This document shows, one piece after another, positions 1 to 8,385 of a stretch of DNA of 13,420 bases. This stretch comes from Acanthaster planci (lineage: Eukaryota > Echinodermata > Asteroidea > Valvatida > Acanthasteridae). Position 1 is the first letter of the stretch. Every line of letters begins with the position of its first letter. Where the stretch lies: the NCBI RefSeq assembly GCF_001949145.1, contig NW_019091760.1, positions 68,075-81,494 of the forward strand. Reading direction: 5' to 3'. Position numbers and translations under genes: made by a program. A model generated the notes under the pieces. The model was not told the DNA's origin, searched no databases, and worked only from the letters and a program-made list of their open reading frames with translations.

Positions 1-136
1 ATGCACCAATACTTGTAAAGACGAGAAGTTTCGGGTCGAGTTATTTCGGCATGTTCAATCTCCCTTCATCATCCTCCCTCACCGGTGGACGAATCACCCC
101 CTGATAGTTTAAGGCAGGGCTGGACCACTACAGTAT

Positions 137-427
137 ACAAATGAATTCTGATATCAGTTTACCACCAAATTCGTCTTTCATTTTTGCCAATGACTTTTTT
201 GTTTTTCGGATCGTATAGCTCGTGTGTGGGCGGGTAGTTACTCAAATCGAATAGGTCACGCTTTTGTTGTAGGTAACCGGGTAAGTCTTCAGTTTGGATC
301 TAAACAAGTATGTATCAGTATACAAAAGACAAACATCGTCGCCAAAATCCGCTTTCAACGTGTTGTAATAGAAGTCGTACATTAACGTTTTAGACAAGTC
401 AAGCACGCTTAAACAGCAGTAGATCGG
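137..427 (-). pseudogene. Polymerase relic: motif C and C-terminal remnant
   Basis: Downstream of the TAG, the frame reads LSVLDLSKTLMYDFYYNTLK and then YTDTYLF at 322-302. Family B motif C is normally Y-x-D-T-D, with two metal-binding aspartates; here the second is Tyr. Homology then moves to another frame (QKRDLFDFSNYPPTHELYDP, about 255-210) and to a third (MKDEFGGKLISEF, 181-143), after which it fades. Bases 1-136 show nothing I recognise, so the extreme C-terminus is either lost here or interrupted. Confidence 0.8.
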
Positions 428-1006
428 CTAATTCAACTTGTTTATTATGCGATACATTTCGATAAATGAGAGATCGCACTCTTTAAACGGCGTAGTCGTT
501 TTATAGTGTGGTTTAGAAACCAGGCGTTTGAATCGCTCAGTGTATTGAAGATCTCTCAGCAGATGTCCGTTGATGTAATATCTTTCGTTTTCCATTGTCT
601 TGCCAAATACCGAATTGTTCATTAATTTGAAGAAGTCCTTCTCGAAATAAGACTTGGCTAATTTGCGCAATTTGGTGTTTTTGTCGATGTAACTTTTCAT
701 CCAAGGCACTTGTTTAAACAACATTAAACGGTGGACAGTTTTTAACTCTAGTCCTAATTCTAGGTAATTTTGTAACGTGCGGTAGTGTACAACGTATTTG
801 TGCTTGGTGTATTTGTGCTTGTCTAAGGAAGTAACCCTTTCTCCGCTCGATAGCAAATTATTCTGATAGTTCGACAGCCATTCGCTCGGGACTGAAATGT
901 TTTCAGGCGCAAGCGGGGAATCGTTGTGTAAATCGTCCAAGTGCCGTGGGTAATCGAGCGTGACTTCGAGCTTGTAGCCTTTCGAAGCGTATGGTGAAAG
1001 CTTCAC
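428..1006 (-). pseudogene. Polymerase relic: fingers/motif B block
   Basis: This 192-codon stop-free stretch starts at an ATG (1006-1004) that is unlikely to be a real start, because homology is expected upstream in another frame. It reads SKGYKLEVTLDYPRHLDDLH and SPLAPENISVPSEW, both typical of the region between motifs A and B. It then reaches FFKLMNNSVFGKTMENERYY, the K-x3-N-S-x-Y-G-type motif B that binds the incoming nucleotide. It ends at TAG 430-428, after which the same frame carries on with YCCLSVLDLSKTLMYDF, so the TAG is a nonsense mutation and not a natural end. Confidence 0.88.
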
Positions 1007-1440
1007 GATTTACTCGGGAGTAAACGTGGGTTTTTTATAACCCACTGAAATTTTCTGATGGGTAACGGTTGACTCATGGCCCAACCGTATAAATTATTCG
1101 CATCGAGGTTCATGATGAACGATTTCGGAATGTCTGGGTCATAATCGGCTAAAGAAGGGTTATTAGCTTTGGCATAATGTTTCGCACCGATCCTACAGAT
1201 GCCGCCTCGTTTTGCCCGTTCGAAAAAGAGATGCTTGTCGGTATTTGTCAATAGCCCTAGTTTTATTTTAGAGTGTTTCGAAAGGGCATCCCACTACAGG
1301 CCCGGTGATGTGTAGTAGTTGGCTGGGTCTAAGCTATAATTCGTTTTACAGACTTTCCGAAAGTTTTACGTGTTGTTTAGAAATCTTTCACGGAGTAATT
1401 TGAAATCTTCTGAGGAGCAGTTTTTACCAATCAATCGAGC
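1003..1440 (-). pseudogene. Polymerase relic: palm motif A block
   Basis: One frame runs from about 1440 to the stop at 1005-1003. It contains CSSEDFKLLRERFLNNT, a TAA (1368-1366), NFRKVCKTNYSLDPANYYTS, PGL, a TAG (1296-1294), then WDALSKHSKIKLGLL, HLFFERAKRGGI and SFIMNLDANNLYGWAMSQP. DANNLYG is the motif A equivalent (the D-x2-S-L-Y-P class), with its metal-binding Asp at 1104-1102 intact. The sequence after motif A degenerates near 1050-1006, where the next block begins in another frame. The piece from 1251 to 1003 is free of stops. Confidence 0.85.
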
Positions 1441-2030
1441 GAAGCTGCCATGAAATGAAACGAGTCTAGAAATCTAAGTTGGCCAAATGAGAAGGATACA
1501 TAATTCTCGGTATTTTTGGCAATGACGTTGAAAACGCAAGCGCCTTGCATGATCATATGCGCGTCGTATTTCTCAAAGTAGTGTTTGGGCACAACTCGGA
1601 ATTTGAGATTGCAATGGGCATGTGCCGGACCCTGTGTTTACCCGTTATGTGACAATGATCGTGGACTTTGCGAAACTTGTTGATGGGTTTCTCACAGCTC
1701 ATGCAGTTGTACTCTGTGAAGCCGCTGTTGTTTTTGAAACTAAAAGCTGCCTTTTGCTCTTTAGGTTTTGGCTCGGCTGGGATAGGGCGTTGACATTGTG
1801 ATTCTCTCGTTGGAAAAAATCATTTTTTCACAGATCCAGCAGATTTTGCATTTGTCGTGAGTTTCTGTAGCCTGAGTGACCAGGCGAGGGGCTTTGGATC
1901 GGCAAATGTTTTATTTATCGTGTGATTTTACGATATGAGTGGCTGCGTCTTGACCTCTGTATGTTTTGCGACTGGTACACACACTGTCACATCGAACGAC
2001 CACGTATGAATAGCCACAGGGCCTGTAGTG

Positions 2031-2347
2031 TTACGTTTTAATCGTGTTTAATGGTTCTGGTGGAAGACGCTCTAAAACAGATTCAAATTCGGGAGCGTCC
2101 TGTTTACATTTGTAGTTTTCAAACTGTAGAATGTGTTGACCCTTTACAGACAATTCAACTTTACAAGGCGCCGTATCAATTCGTTGACAATCTTCTTGGT
2201 GTTTGTTCGTCTCTGTTCTGTTTGAAAGTGGGATAGGCAATTGAAACACCAATAAGATTTACCGTTTTGATTGCTGATGTCGCCCATAAACTGAGAGAAA
2301 CTCGGTTTGCAGCAATAATGGCTCGTTTCACTTCGGTTAAAATAAAG
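2031..2347 (-). pseudogene. Polymerase relic: Cys/His cluster and start of exonuclease domain
   Basis: After an in-frame TAA (2350-2348) the relic continues with SETSHYCC and GKSYWCFNCLSHFQ, then changes frame near 2215 to NKHQEDCQRID. The Cys-x2-Cys (2248-2237) followed by His-x4-Cys (2204-2187) would form a zinc-finger-like unit. The frame then reads GQHILQFENYKCKQDAP and goes directly to EFESVLERLPPEP, ending at the stop 2033-2031. In relatives, exonuclease motif I (a Tyr-Ala-Asp-Phe-Glu-type box) sits at the junction after DAP. Most of it is missing here, consistent with a small in-frame deletion that removes the catalytic aspartate. Confidence 0.7.
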
Positions 2348-2372
2348 TTAATTGATTGGTTCGCCAATGTGT

Positions 2373-2809
2373 TTAGTTTTGTGAAGTATATACACACCGT
2401 CTTTCCCAGAGTAACTGAATACACTGATCCCCCAATTGTTTTGATTCGATACATGGAATCTGTGAAACCGGTGTTGGAAAGTCCACGTTTGTGAAATTTA
2501 AACCGTCGTCTAATGTGTACGTTGATGTTCGTTCGTTGTTTATTTTGTGATTAGGGTTAGTTTCTAGGTGATGTTTAATGTTGTCAGAAAATAATTTTAA
2601 GGCAGCTCTTACCCCCAGCGAATGCACTGTTGGTCTTGTTTGTTTTGAACGTTAATGATCGCTTTCTTGTCTGTCAGTTCTTTAGGAATTGAAGCGAAAG
2701 TTGCTCCTACTGGGCTAAACGGCACCATGTTGATGTAAAACGCGACGACTATCTGTTCGTGAGCTTCAACGTCTTCAAGATGTTTGGCTATTTGTTGTTT
2801 TAACGCATT
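2373..2809 (-). pseudogene. Polymerase relic: N-terminal conserved region, frameshifted
   Basis: An open block (2809-2612) contains VVAFYINMVPFSPVGATF, then KELTDKKAIINVQNKQD, and stops at 2611-2609. Homology resumes one frame over with RAALKLFSDNIKHHLETN and GLNFTNVDFPTPVSQIP, running to about 2445. It then shifts again into a block containing SYSGKDGVYILHKTKHIGEP (about 2440-2351). This order of conserved phrases is what I recognise from metazoan Polinton-type polymerases upstream of their exonuclease domain. The run of five G residues at the 2611-2616 frame change is a plausible slippage site for the indel. Confidence 0.75.
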
Positions 2810-3327
2810 TTAACCTCACATTCAGAAATCCCCGTGTTATTTTTACTCGGAAGCGTGAAAACACCGATTTTGGTTCCAACTCCGGGCTTTTCCATTTTTA
2901 ACAGGTCCTTGATTGCAGTTTGCAACTTGTAAGAGCATATCTCTTTAAACTCGGCCAACGCATTATTTTCGATGTACTTTTTGTAAAAATCGAAAAAGAG
3001 AACCAAGTCGTAGGCAAAGAAAGTAGGCTTCAGTTCCCAATTTCTGTAGTTACCTTGAAAGCGTCTTATTCTTCGGATGGTTACCTCTGCGATAGATTCC
3101 GGTTTAGTGTAGTCTTTAATCGCGGTGATGAGGTTTTTTCGTAATACGTTACCGTTTGCACCCGTGGCTGTAAAGGGAATGTCGTTGTCTTGGGCTATTT
3201 TTAAAAGCTGATGATACGACTGTCTCGTGAGATCTTTAAATTCGTGTTGGCTCGCTTGAATTGCGCGTATTAATTCAGGCTTGGTATATTGTTTGCGTTT
3301 GGCTGGTGGTAATGGAATGCATACTGT
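2800..3327 (-). pseudogene. Unbroken N-terminal block of the polymerase relic (175 codons)
   Basis: This frame is open from just after a TAA at 3330-3328 to the stop at 2802-2800. It has no ATG near its left end; an ATG at 3322-3320 is one base out of frame, which suggests a start-proximal indel. The first part is basic and glutamine-rich (KRKQYTKPELIRAIQAS). It is followed by FTATGANGNVLRKNL and a block containing RRFQGNYRNWELKPTFFAYD, then FYKKYIENNALAEFKEICSY and a tail containing KNNTGISECEV. I cannot name a domain here. It is colinear with, and one frame change upstream of, the next polymerase block, so it is probably the polymerase N-terminus. It could instead be a separate upstream gene of the same element. 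No signal peptide or membrane segment is seen. Confidence 0.6.
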
Positions 3328-3340
3328 TTAATAAAGTTGG

Positions 3341-3357
3341 ATAAAAATGATTTTTAT
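3341..3357. repeat. Perfect hairpin just upstream of the polymerase relic
   Basis: Eight-base arms ATAAAAAT and ATTTTTAT flank a single G, making a 17-base perfect inverted repeat. It lies 14 bases outside the 5' edge of the polymerase block. It may be a chance AT palindrome or an element-borne transcription punctuation signal; nothing in the sequence decides which. Confidence 0.6.
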
Positions 3358-3557
3358 TTCGATTAAAGCCCGATTATACAGGGTGACGTTGTGATTTTGT
3401 TTGCGTATTCATGGTCTGATTTACATATAGATAATTATAACTTTAATTTCAATTTTCTCGAAGCCTCTTTCTTCCGATTTAGGGAGAAAGGGGCCTTTTT
3501 CTCAGGAGAGTTAGCGAAATCTGGGCCGTTTTGTGCGAACTTGTCGTCTGGCAATTT

Positions 3558-3674
3558 TTTCCCCGGGGTTGGGGGAAATCCTGGAGGTTGAGAAGAGCCC
3601 CAGGGAATTGGGGAGAGGTTTGGAGGGTAGGGGGAAGTCCCGGTTGAGGGGGGTGGGATAGGTATAGGAGGGTA
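3558..3674 (+). repeat. G-rich, low-complexity tract
   Basis: The plus strand here is strongly guanine-biased, with many runs of three to six G (for example near 3565, 3571, 3610, 3625, 3630, 3648 and 3669) separated by short purine-rich spacers. The left end also forms a small hairpin: TTTCCCC (3558-3564) against GGGGAAA (3572-3578). The arrangement can in principle form G-quadruplexes. No coding frame with recognisable protein covers it. Confidence 0.6.
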
Positions 3675-4808
3675 AAGCTGATCCAGAACTCTCCCTCTCG
3701 TACTACTTGGTTGGAGAAGACAGACCTTGGTATATTAAGAGCTTTGATGTTCTACTAGCCAAAAGCTGCAATGGAACAGATATTAGAAGGAAAACTCCAA
3801 TATGTAACAATTATAATTTAGCAACAGAAAAGTCATGACAAAACAGAGACATCATTAGGGTTGAACTTATGCATAATTATTCACCGTACTGAATCAACTT
3901 TTCCTCAAAGCCCTAGAGAAGGGGCTGACACTCCTGATAACAGCAAAAGTGACTGGCAAATTTCTGAAATGCAAGAAAATTTTTACAATTTGCACAATGA
4001 CTAAGAGAACTATCAAGGGACGTGAATGCAGAATGAAACGTGTCTCAAGCTTGAAAACGTAAAATCTTCGACATTGTTGACAAAAATTGGAGACTCACAT
4101 TTTGTTCTTAATCTCTCCATCCCCATTCAAAGCTCCAAATGCAGTACCAGATTGGCATGCCCCTTTTATTTTCATGAACGGGAAGGTACATTTTCCTTGT
4201 TTCACTGTTTTACTTTAGCCGTCAACCTGTTATTTAATAAAATTACTAGCAAAACTTTTACTAAGATATGCTTGTTTAGTATAATTATTTGGGTTCGTCT
4301 CCATTTAGTTGCCACCTCATTTTGTAAATGCCGAGCGCCCGGCCCTTTTTGTAATGTTTTATCCACATTGTGCAGCTTGCGCCGCGCGACTACTAAAGCC
4401 TCTTTTGGTGGGCCAGCCGGCATCATTAATTTCTGGAAGAACCTATTGCTGAGCAAATTTGCACACAAAGATGGTGGACACTCTCTGGAATGATAATGAA
4501 AGTTTTGCTTACAATGGCCTTCGTGGGAATATTATTTTGTGCAAAGGCTGACACCATACTTTCACAGTTAGTTAGTGATTTCTATGCTTAGACTACGCTT
4601 TGAGTCATTTTACTCTCTCCTCTGTTTTCATAAATAATTACAGAAAAATACAGCAGATGGTGTTTTCTTTACTTCAATGTTATATTAAACACGTGGAATG
4701 CGTACCTCTCTGCTCCTCACCACATGGTGTATGCACAGTACCGACAACAGAAGACGACTTAATGAATAATACAAATCGAATGCCTGATATGCAGACTTTG
4801 AAAAGAGT
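3675..4808. other. Intergenic stretch without a supported gene; CpG-rich patch inside
   Basis: I see no gene with family resemblance here. An open frame of 155 codons exists at 4026-4493 on the plus strand, but its composition is not protein-like and the opposite strand is also open over much of it. Bases 4330-4400 are richer in CpG than their surroundings. An ATG at 4471 sits in AAAGATGG context, a good eukaryotic start context that also resembles a YY1-type motif, and opens a 26-codon frame ending at 4551. That could be a first exon or an upstream ORF, but no donor site or downstream exon could be assigned. Confidence 0.4.
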
Positions 4809-4868
4809 GATAAGATGAGATGAGGTGAGGTGAGATGAGGTCAGGTGAGATTAGATGAGATGAGATGA
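4809..4868 (+). repeat. Pentanucleotide microsatellite (GATGA)n
   Basis: Twelve consecutive five-base units can be read in register from 4809: mostly GATGA and GGTGA, with single-base variants GATAA, GGTCA and GATTA. The alternation of GATGA and GGTGA blocks indicates old expansion with later point changes. It is non-coding and can be translated only as a meaningless repeat. Confidence 0.92.
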
Positions 4869-5110
4869 AACGGGTAATATCGTATTTTTCAAGAGTCAAC
4901 AAACGTTGTTTCCTAACGTCTGTAAAACACCATGTTTTAATCTTCATTGCTGTTTATTCTTGAACAATTTAGATGCACAGAAACACGGAGCTAGGTGAAG
5001 CATTTGGTCAAGGTAGGGGCGGTAACTTTTGATAAACTTCAACGAAAAGTTTAAAGTATACAACGATAAATTTTAAAGGAAGGGCGTTAAAACACAGACT
5101 GCGATGCATT

Positions 5111-5141
5111 GGCACTAGGCACTAGCCTACATGCGTAGGCT
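5111..5141. repeat. Short tandem copy plus hairpin
   Basis: GGCACTA occurs twice head to tail (5111-5124). It is followed by seven-base arms AGCCTAC (5124-5130) and GTAGGCT (5135-5141) around a four-base loop. It may be a remnant end of a small mobile element, but no partner copy is visible in the window. Confidence 0.45.
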
Positions 5142-5497
5142 TCTTTGGGTTTCTGTCGGTATTTGCTTATTTATATCATATCGAGCCAATGATGAAAATT
5201 GTTGAAGGTAGACTGTACAAGTGTTTTGGTCTCCTCGTGATTATATAACTTGTACATTCTAATGCAATTTTCGAGCTTGTATTGAGTGAAAAGGTTATTT
5301 GAAACGGCAAAACTCTGGAAGAAGTCTTTTTCCCAAGAATAGCAACTCTAAATTAGACAGGGTAGAATTAAGTCGCCTGGAATTCTTTTGCTCTTCCCCA
5401 AACAAACGAGCACCTGACAACACCAAAAACCTGTGGTCAAAACAGTATATTCAAATGCAAAGGCACGCATACTTCAGCCAGTCCGCGGTCTGAGCGG

Positions 5498-5498
5498 N
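5498..5498. other. Unresolved base (N)
   Basis: A single N interrupts a GC-rich spot (AGCGGNCCGG). It is an assembly or base-calling ambiguity and does not affect any gene called here. Confidence 0.99.
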
Positions 5499-5894
5499 CC
5501 GGCTTCCCGGGACAAGAAGTTCCTCCATCAATCAATCCCCATAAAATGAATTGCTACTCCACAATACTACATGAATGTACATCTTCCAAACTATTGCATG
5601 CAGAGAGGGTGTTGGAATCTGATGCATCATTCGTACAAGTTTGGGCAACAGCTACTTCTTAACCACTCGACGATTTTGCCTGATGTCATGTACGCAAAAA
5701 GTACACACAGAAGTTCCAGGCAAAATCCACCAATGTTGAAGTCACAGCCACATGTAAAACAGTCTTGGAGCTTCATGGCTTCGGGCTGTTAAAGCTTCGG
5801 CTGGGCCGTGTGTGCAATAACCAATGAGGTATGGTATCCAGACACAAGGGTATTTTACAGCTTCTTTCTGTACACATTTTTTCTTGTTTGGAAG

Positions 5895-5929
5895 GTACCC
5901 TGCTAAATGTACAGCATGCTTTAGGGTAC
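5895..5929. repeat. Bulged inverted repeat
   Basis: GTACCC (5895-5900) pairs with GGGTAC (5924-5929), and an inner TAAA pairs with TTTA after a short bulge. The loop contains TGTACAGCATGC. No function is assigned. Confidence 0.4.
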
Positions 5930-6394
5930 AGACCAGTAAAAAAGCTGCCATAGACAACAGTGATAAATATCAACACTTCAAAAAATCAAGAAAAATGCAA
6001 GTTTCACAGGCATTCATGACACATATCAAATAACGCTCACCTCCTCATCTTTCATTTTCCTTTCAATTTTTAGTGACTTAACCTTTTGAAGATATTTTTG
6101 TACAGAGAAAGTCACTCCTCGAGACACTCATAAGGGCCTATCGCCATTTTGAAAATTGATACCTACACTCCAATGCAAAATAGAGCAATAGAGGACCCCG
6201 TTTGGTCCGATACTTTCAGAAATACCAGATGGCAGTCCTGCCCCTGGTTTTCATCCACTTTTTCAACAAACCACCCAGTCCACATGCCACGAAACGCTCT
6301 AATAGCAGAGAATTTGGCAGCACACAAATCGTGATTCGGTCCTCAGAGGTAATATTGGACCTATTTATTAGCCTGCAACCTCAATACACGCAAG

Positions 6395-6428
6395 TTTTTG
6401 CATGTACATGTACGTAACGATGCAAAAA
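6395..6428. repeat. Inverted repeat with palindromic loop
   Basis: Nine-base arms TTTTTGCAT (6395-6403) and ATGCAAAAA (6420-6428) are perfect complements. The 16-base spacer begins with GTACATGTAC, itself a perfect 10-base palindrome. A cruciform or dimer-type protein-binding site is possible; the function is unknown. Confidence 0.6.
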
Positions 6429-6616
6429 TCATTGTAAACCAGATAGCTGTTTACTTTTTACAAGCTTTTGTGGAGAGAAAACAACAAAGCAAAAGAGAAT
6501 TGCTGAATGCCATTCATGTCCACGAACAACCGAAACGTTTATTTCAAGTCAAGATATTGTCGATAGCAACAACAACTACTATAGCTTTGTTTTTCTTATT
6601 ATGTCGGCGCTTTTGG

Positions 6617-6700
6617 TAAATCGATTTCAAATTTAAAGTGATATCGTTCATATCGATATTAAGGCAAAATCGATATATCGGATATTATCGATATATCGAC
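6617..6700. promoter_or_regulatory. Cluster of TATCGATA/CGATA motifs
   Basis: Within about 80 bases there are two perfect TATCGATA octamers (6651-6658 and 6686-6693), a further ATCGATATATCG (6669-6680), an ATCGAT near 6620 and an ATATCG at 6641-6646, so CGATA occurs repeatedly in both orientations. In Drosophila, TATCGATA is the DRE bound by DREF, and clustered CGATA is the BEAF-32 boundary site. Whether equivalent factors act in this organism is unknown. No adjacent gene start could be assigned. Confidence 0.4.
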
Positions 6701-6711
6701 CTTATACGTGT

Positions 6712-6775
6712 GTGACAAGCCATACTGAGAATAGCTTATGTATACATATTATTGCACGTACATGACTTTTGTCAC
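6712..6775. repeat. Nested inverted repeat centred on TATGTATACATA
   Basis: Outer arms GTGACAA (6712-6718) and TTGTCAC (6769-6775) lie almost symmetrically around a perfect 12-base palindrome (6737-6748). An ACGTG (6706-6710) and a CACGT (6755-6759) add partial symmetry. It directly follows the TATCGATA cluster. Confidence 0.5.
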
Positions 6776-8379
6776 TTTATCTGCTGCTTTATCGTGTTAA
6801 ATCCTGTTTGTAATTTGCTTGTTCGGTGTAAACGTCACAATGACTGGACATGTTTACAACTTTGCTATTTTTCAGATCGAATAAATATGGCTGAGTTAAG
6901 CCATATGCGATATGCGAGATGTCCTCTGAGTCCGAGTCGCTTGCACTTCTGATGATCCCTTATCTTAATTTAACACCCTCAGTCAGTTTGTGAGCTAGCC
7001 ATGGTTCAGCCATGAAATACTGATTTGTATCCTCAGCAACTCATTTGCATTTGTCCATTTCTCGAAAATAATCAGCTGTTAGTTGGCCCGAAAGTCTCTC
7101 CAGCGTCCGACACTTCCAAGCGTTCATCACAGCGTTTCAAGGCGTCAGTCGAGTTGGCTTTGCTACAACTTGGATTTTACGCATGTGCACTATTATTCCT
7201 TCCCGTTGGAGTCGGGATTTTTAATAAGCATACATAACACATACACCGCCACTGTAATCAATGTCCTAATCGAAATAAAAATAATTTATAAACCCGACAG
7301 GCAAGCGGGAAATCCGTACCGGAAACCCAAATGAAAGACCAACTTTCAAGAAATTTGTCTGCACCCGGGGATTTCGATGATGTAATTTCTTCGATTTTGT
7401 CCTCAACATTTTATAGTAAATAAAGAGAGCTGCAAATTTTATACACAAACATTAGAAGAGCCAGTGGACGTATTGTGAAGATGGACAATTTTAGCACCAG
7501 CTGCTTCTAGTCTTAACTGGTGTTCTGGCTTTCAATTTCAATGAAAGGAATTGAACAAATACTTTTATTGATTTGCACAAAATTCTCAACCCCCCCCCAT
7601 ATTATTTGTATGCATTCGAACTTTCAGGGAACTGTCTCCTACAATCAACCTTTAATGGCCCGCCCCTTTTGCACGCTCCCCTACTCAAAGGTATTAGTTT
7701 TAAATTTCTGGTGACAAAATCAACGATATCAATCTACCCTTTAGGTAGATAAAATCATTTTTTTTAATACAAACCTTCAAAATGCATCTTTTTGACTCAG
7801 TTACCCTGATTTTTAAACTTTTGTTTCACTTTTTTCGAACGGTTTGTTTACGCTTTTTTGGTTTAATGCTAATGAGTATTCCAATATTCATAAGCCAAAC
7901 TGTGATCTCATCTCAGGAAGAAGCCTCAACGTTACATTGGTTTGTACACAACAAAAGTCCAACATATTTGTTGATTTTCCTGGACTGAGCTTTTTTCTTC
8001 TTTGCTGATTATTTTTTTTATACGTATAGCACTAAGAAAGAATCAATCCCTATCTCAGAAATATTTTCAGTTAGTTAATTCTTGGTTCCCACTTTGAACA
8101 GAAATACCTATTCACTGAACCACGTCTTCCCTAGATGACTTCACAGCAACAGCGCCCTCAGTTGTCCACGAAAGCATGAATAATTCTAATTGCTTAAAAG
8201 CATCCATTTTCAATGCGTTTTCCTAAATAGGAGTGTAAAACAGTTTTATACATTGAAGAAGAGTAGAAAGATGCTGAAAAATTGTGTCAAAGAAAAATTA
8301 ATCCAGCTACACATTAAAGGCTCAGGTAAATATTGACCGAGACAAACAAATGCATGGATTGCATTTAGTTTCAATAAAT
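6776..8379. other. Intergenic stretch, no supported gene
   Basis: Only short, motif-free open frames are present. A pyrimidine tract ending in CAG (about 6866-6875) is followed by an AT-rich spacer and ATGGCTGAG (from 6888), which looks like an acceptor plus start codon, but the frame closes after 21 codons. A run of nine C lies at 7590-7598. Nothing links this stretch to the protease gene, whose poly(A) signal lies at its right border. Confidence 0.45.
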
Positions 8380-8385
8380 TTTATT
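8380..8385 (-). terminator. Predicted polyadenylation signal of the S8 protease gene
   Basis: Read on the minus strand this is AATAAA, the first such hexamer downstream of the protease stop codon, which implies a 3' untranslated region of about 590-620 bases. About 15-25 bases further on the minus strand is T/G-rich (TTTGTTTGTCT), as expected for a downstream element. It is a motif-based prediction only. Confidence 0.6.

Larger units (their letters stand above)
137..3327 (-). pseudogene. Decayed Polinton/Maverick-type family B DNA polymerase
   Basis: In these elements this enzyme copies the element's own DNA by protein-primed synthesis. Reading the minus strand from 3327 down, pol-B-like sequence continues through eleven blocks in changing frames. 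Landmarks in order are an N-terminal block (3327-2803), VVAFYINMVPFSPVGATF (near 2740-2690), GLNFTNVDFPTPVSQIP (near 2500), the CFNC zinc-type cluster (2248-2237), PCGYSYVVVR (near 2020-1990), DHCHITGKHR (1660-1631), SFGQLRFLDSFHFM (near 1490-1450), palm motif A DANNLYG (1104-1084), KLMNNSVFG motif B (628-602), motif C written YTDTYL (322-305), and FDFSNYP then DEFGGKLISEF near 220-140. In-frame stops lie at 2348-2350, 2031-2033, 1911-1913, 1366-1368, 1294-1296 and 428-430. Frame changes fall near 2805, 2615, 2445, 2215, 1815, 1633, 1445, 1006-1050, 300 and 185. It cannot make a full enzyme. The family call follows from motif order and wording; the exact element lineage is inference. Confidence 0.9.
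4869..6394. other. Intergenic stretch, no supported gene
   Basis: All open frames here are short (about 60-75 codons), occur on both strands, and lack motifs, consistent splice structure or family resemblance. The unresolved base at 5498 lies in a short GC-rich spot. The only small structures noted are a hairpin at 5124-5141 and a bulged inverted repeat at 5895-5929. Confidence 0.5.

Noticed and set aside
1-136. Continuation of the polymerase to the window edge
   Set aside because: Homology is not visible beyond about 137; translations of 1-136 show no conserved polymerase C-terminal phrases.
4026-4493. 155-codon plus-strand open frame
   Set aside because: The longest intact ATG frame, but it has no recognisable motif, its composition is hydrophobic and cysteine-scattered like random AT-rich translation, and the opposite strand is also open across 4202-4468.
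4809-4868. CRISPR-like or protein-coding repeat
   Set aside because: Units are five bases with no spacers; it is a simple microsatellite.
5742-5976. Overlapping minus-strand frames with several Cys and Trp
   Set aside because: I looked for a Cys-rich extracellular repeat, but the cysteines fall in different frames, no splice sites frame an exon and no family is recognisable.
6888-6953. ATGGCTGAG after an acceptor-like tract as a gene start
   Set aside because: The frame closes after 21 codons and no donor or continuing exon could be found.
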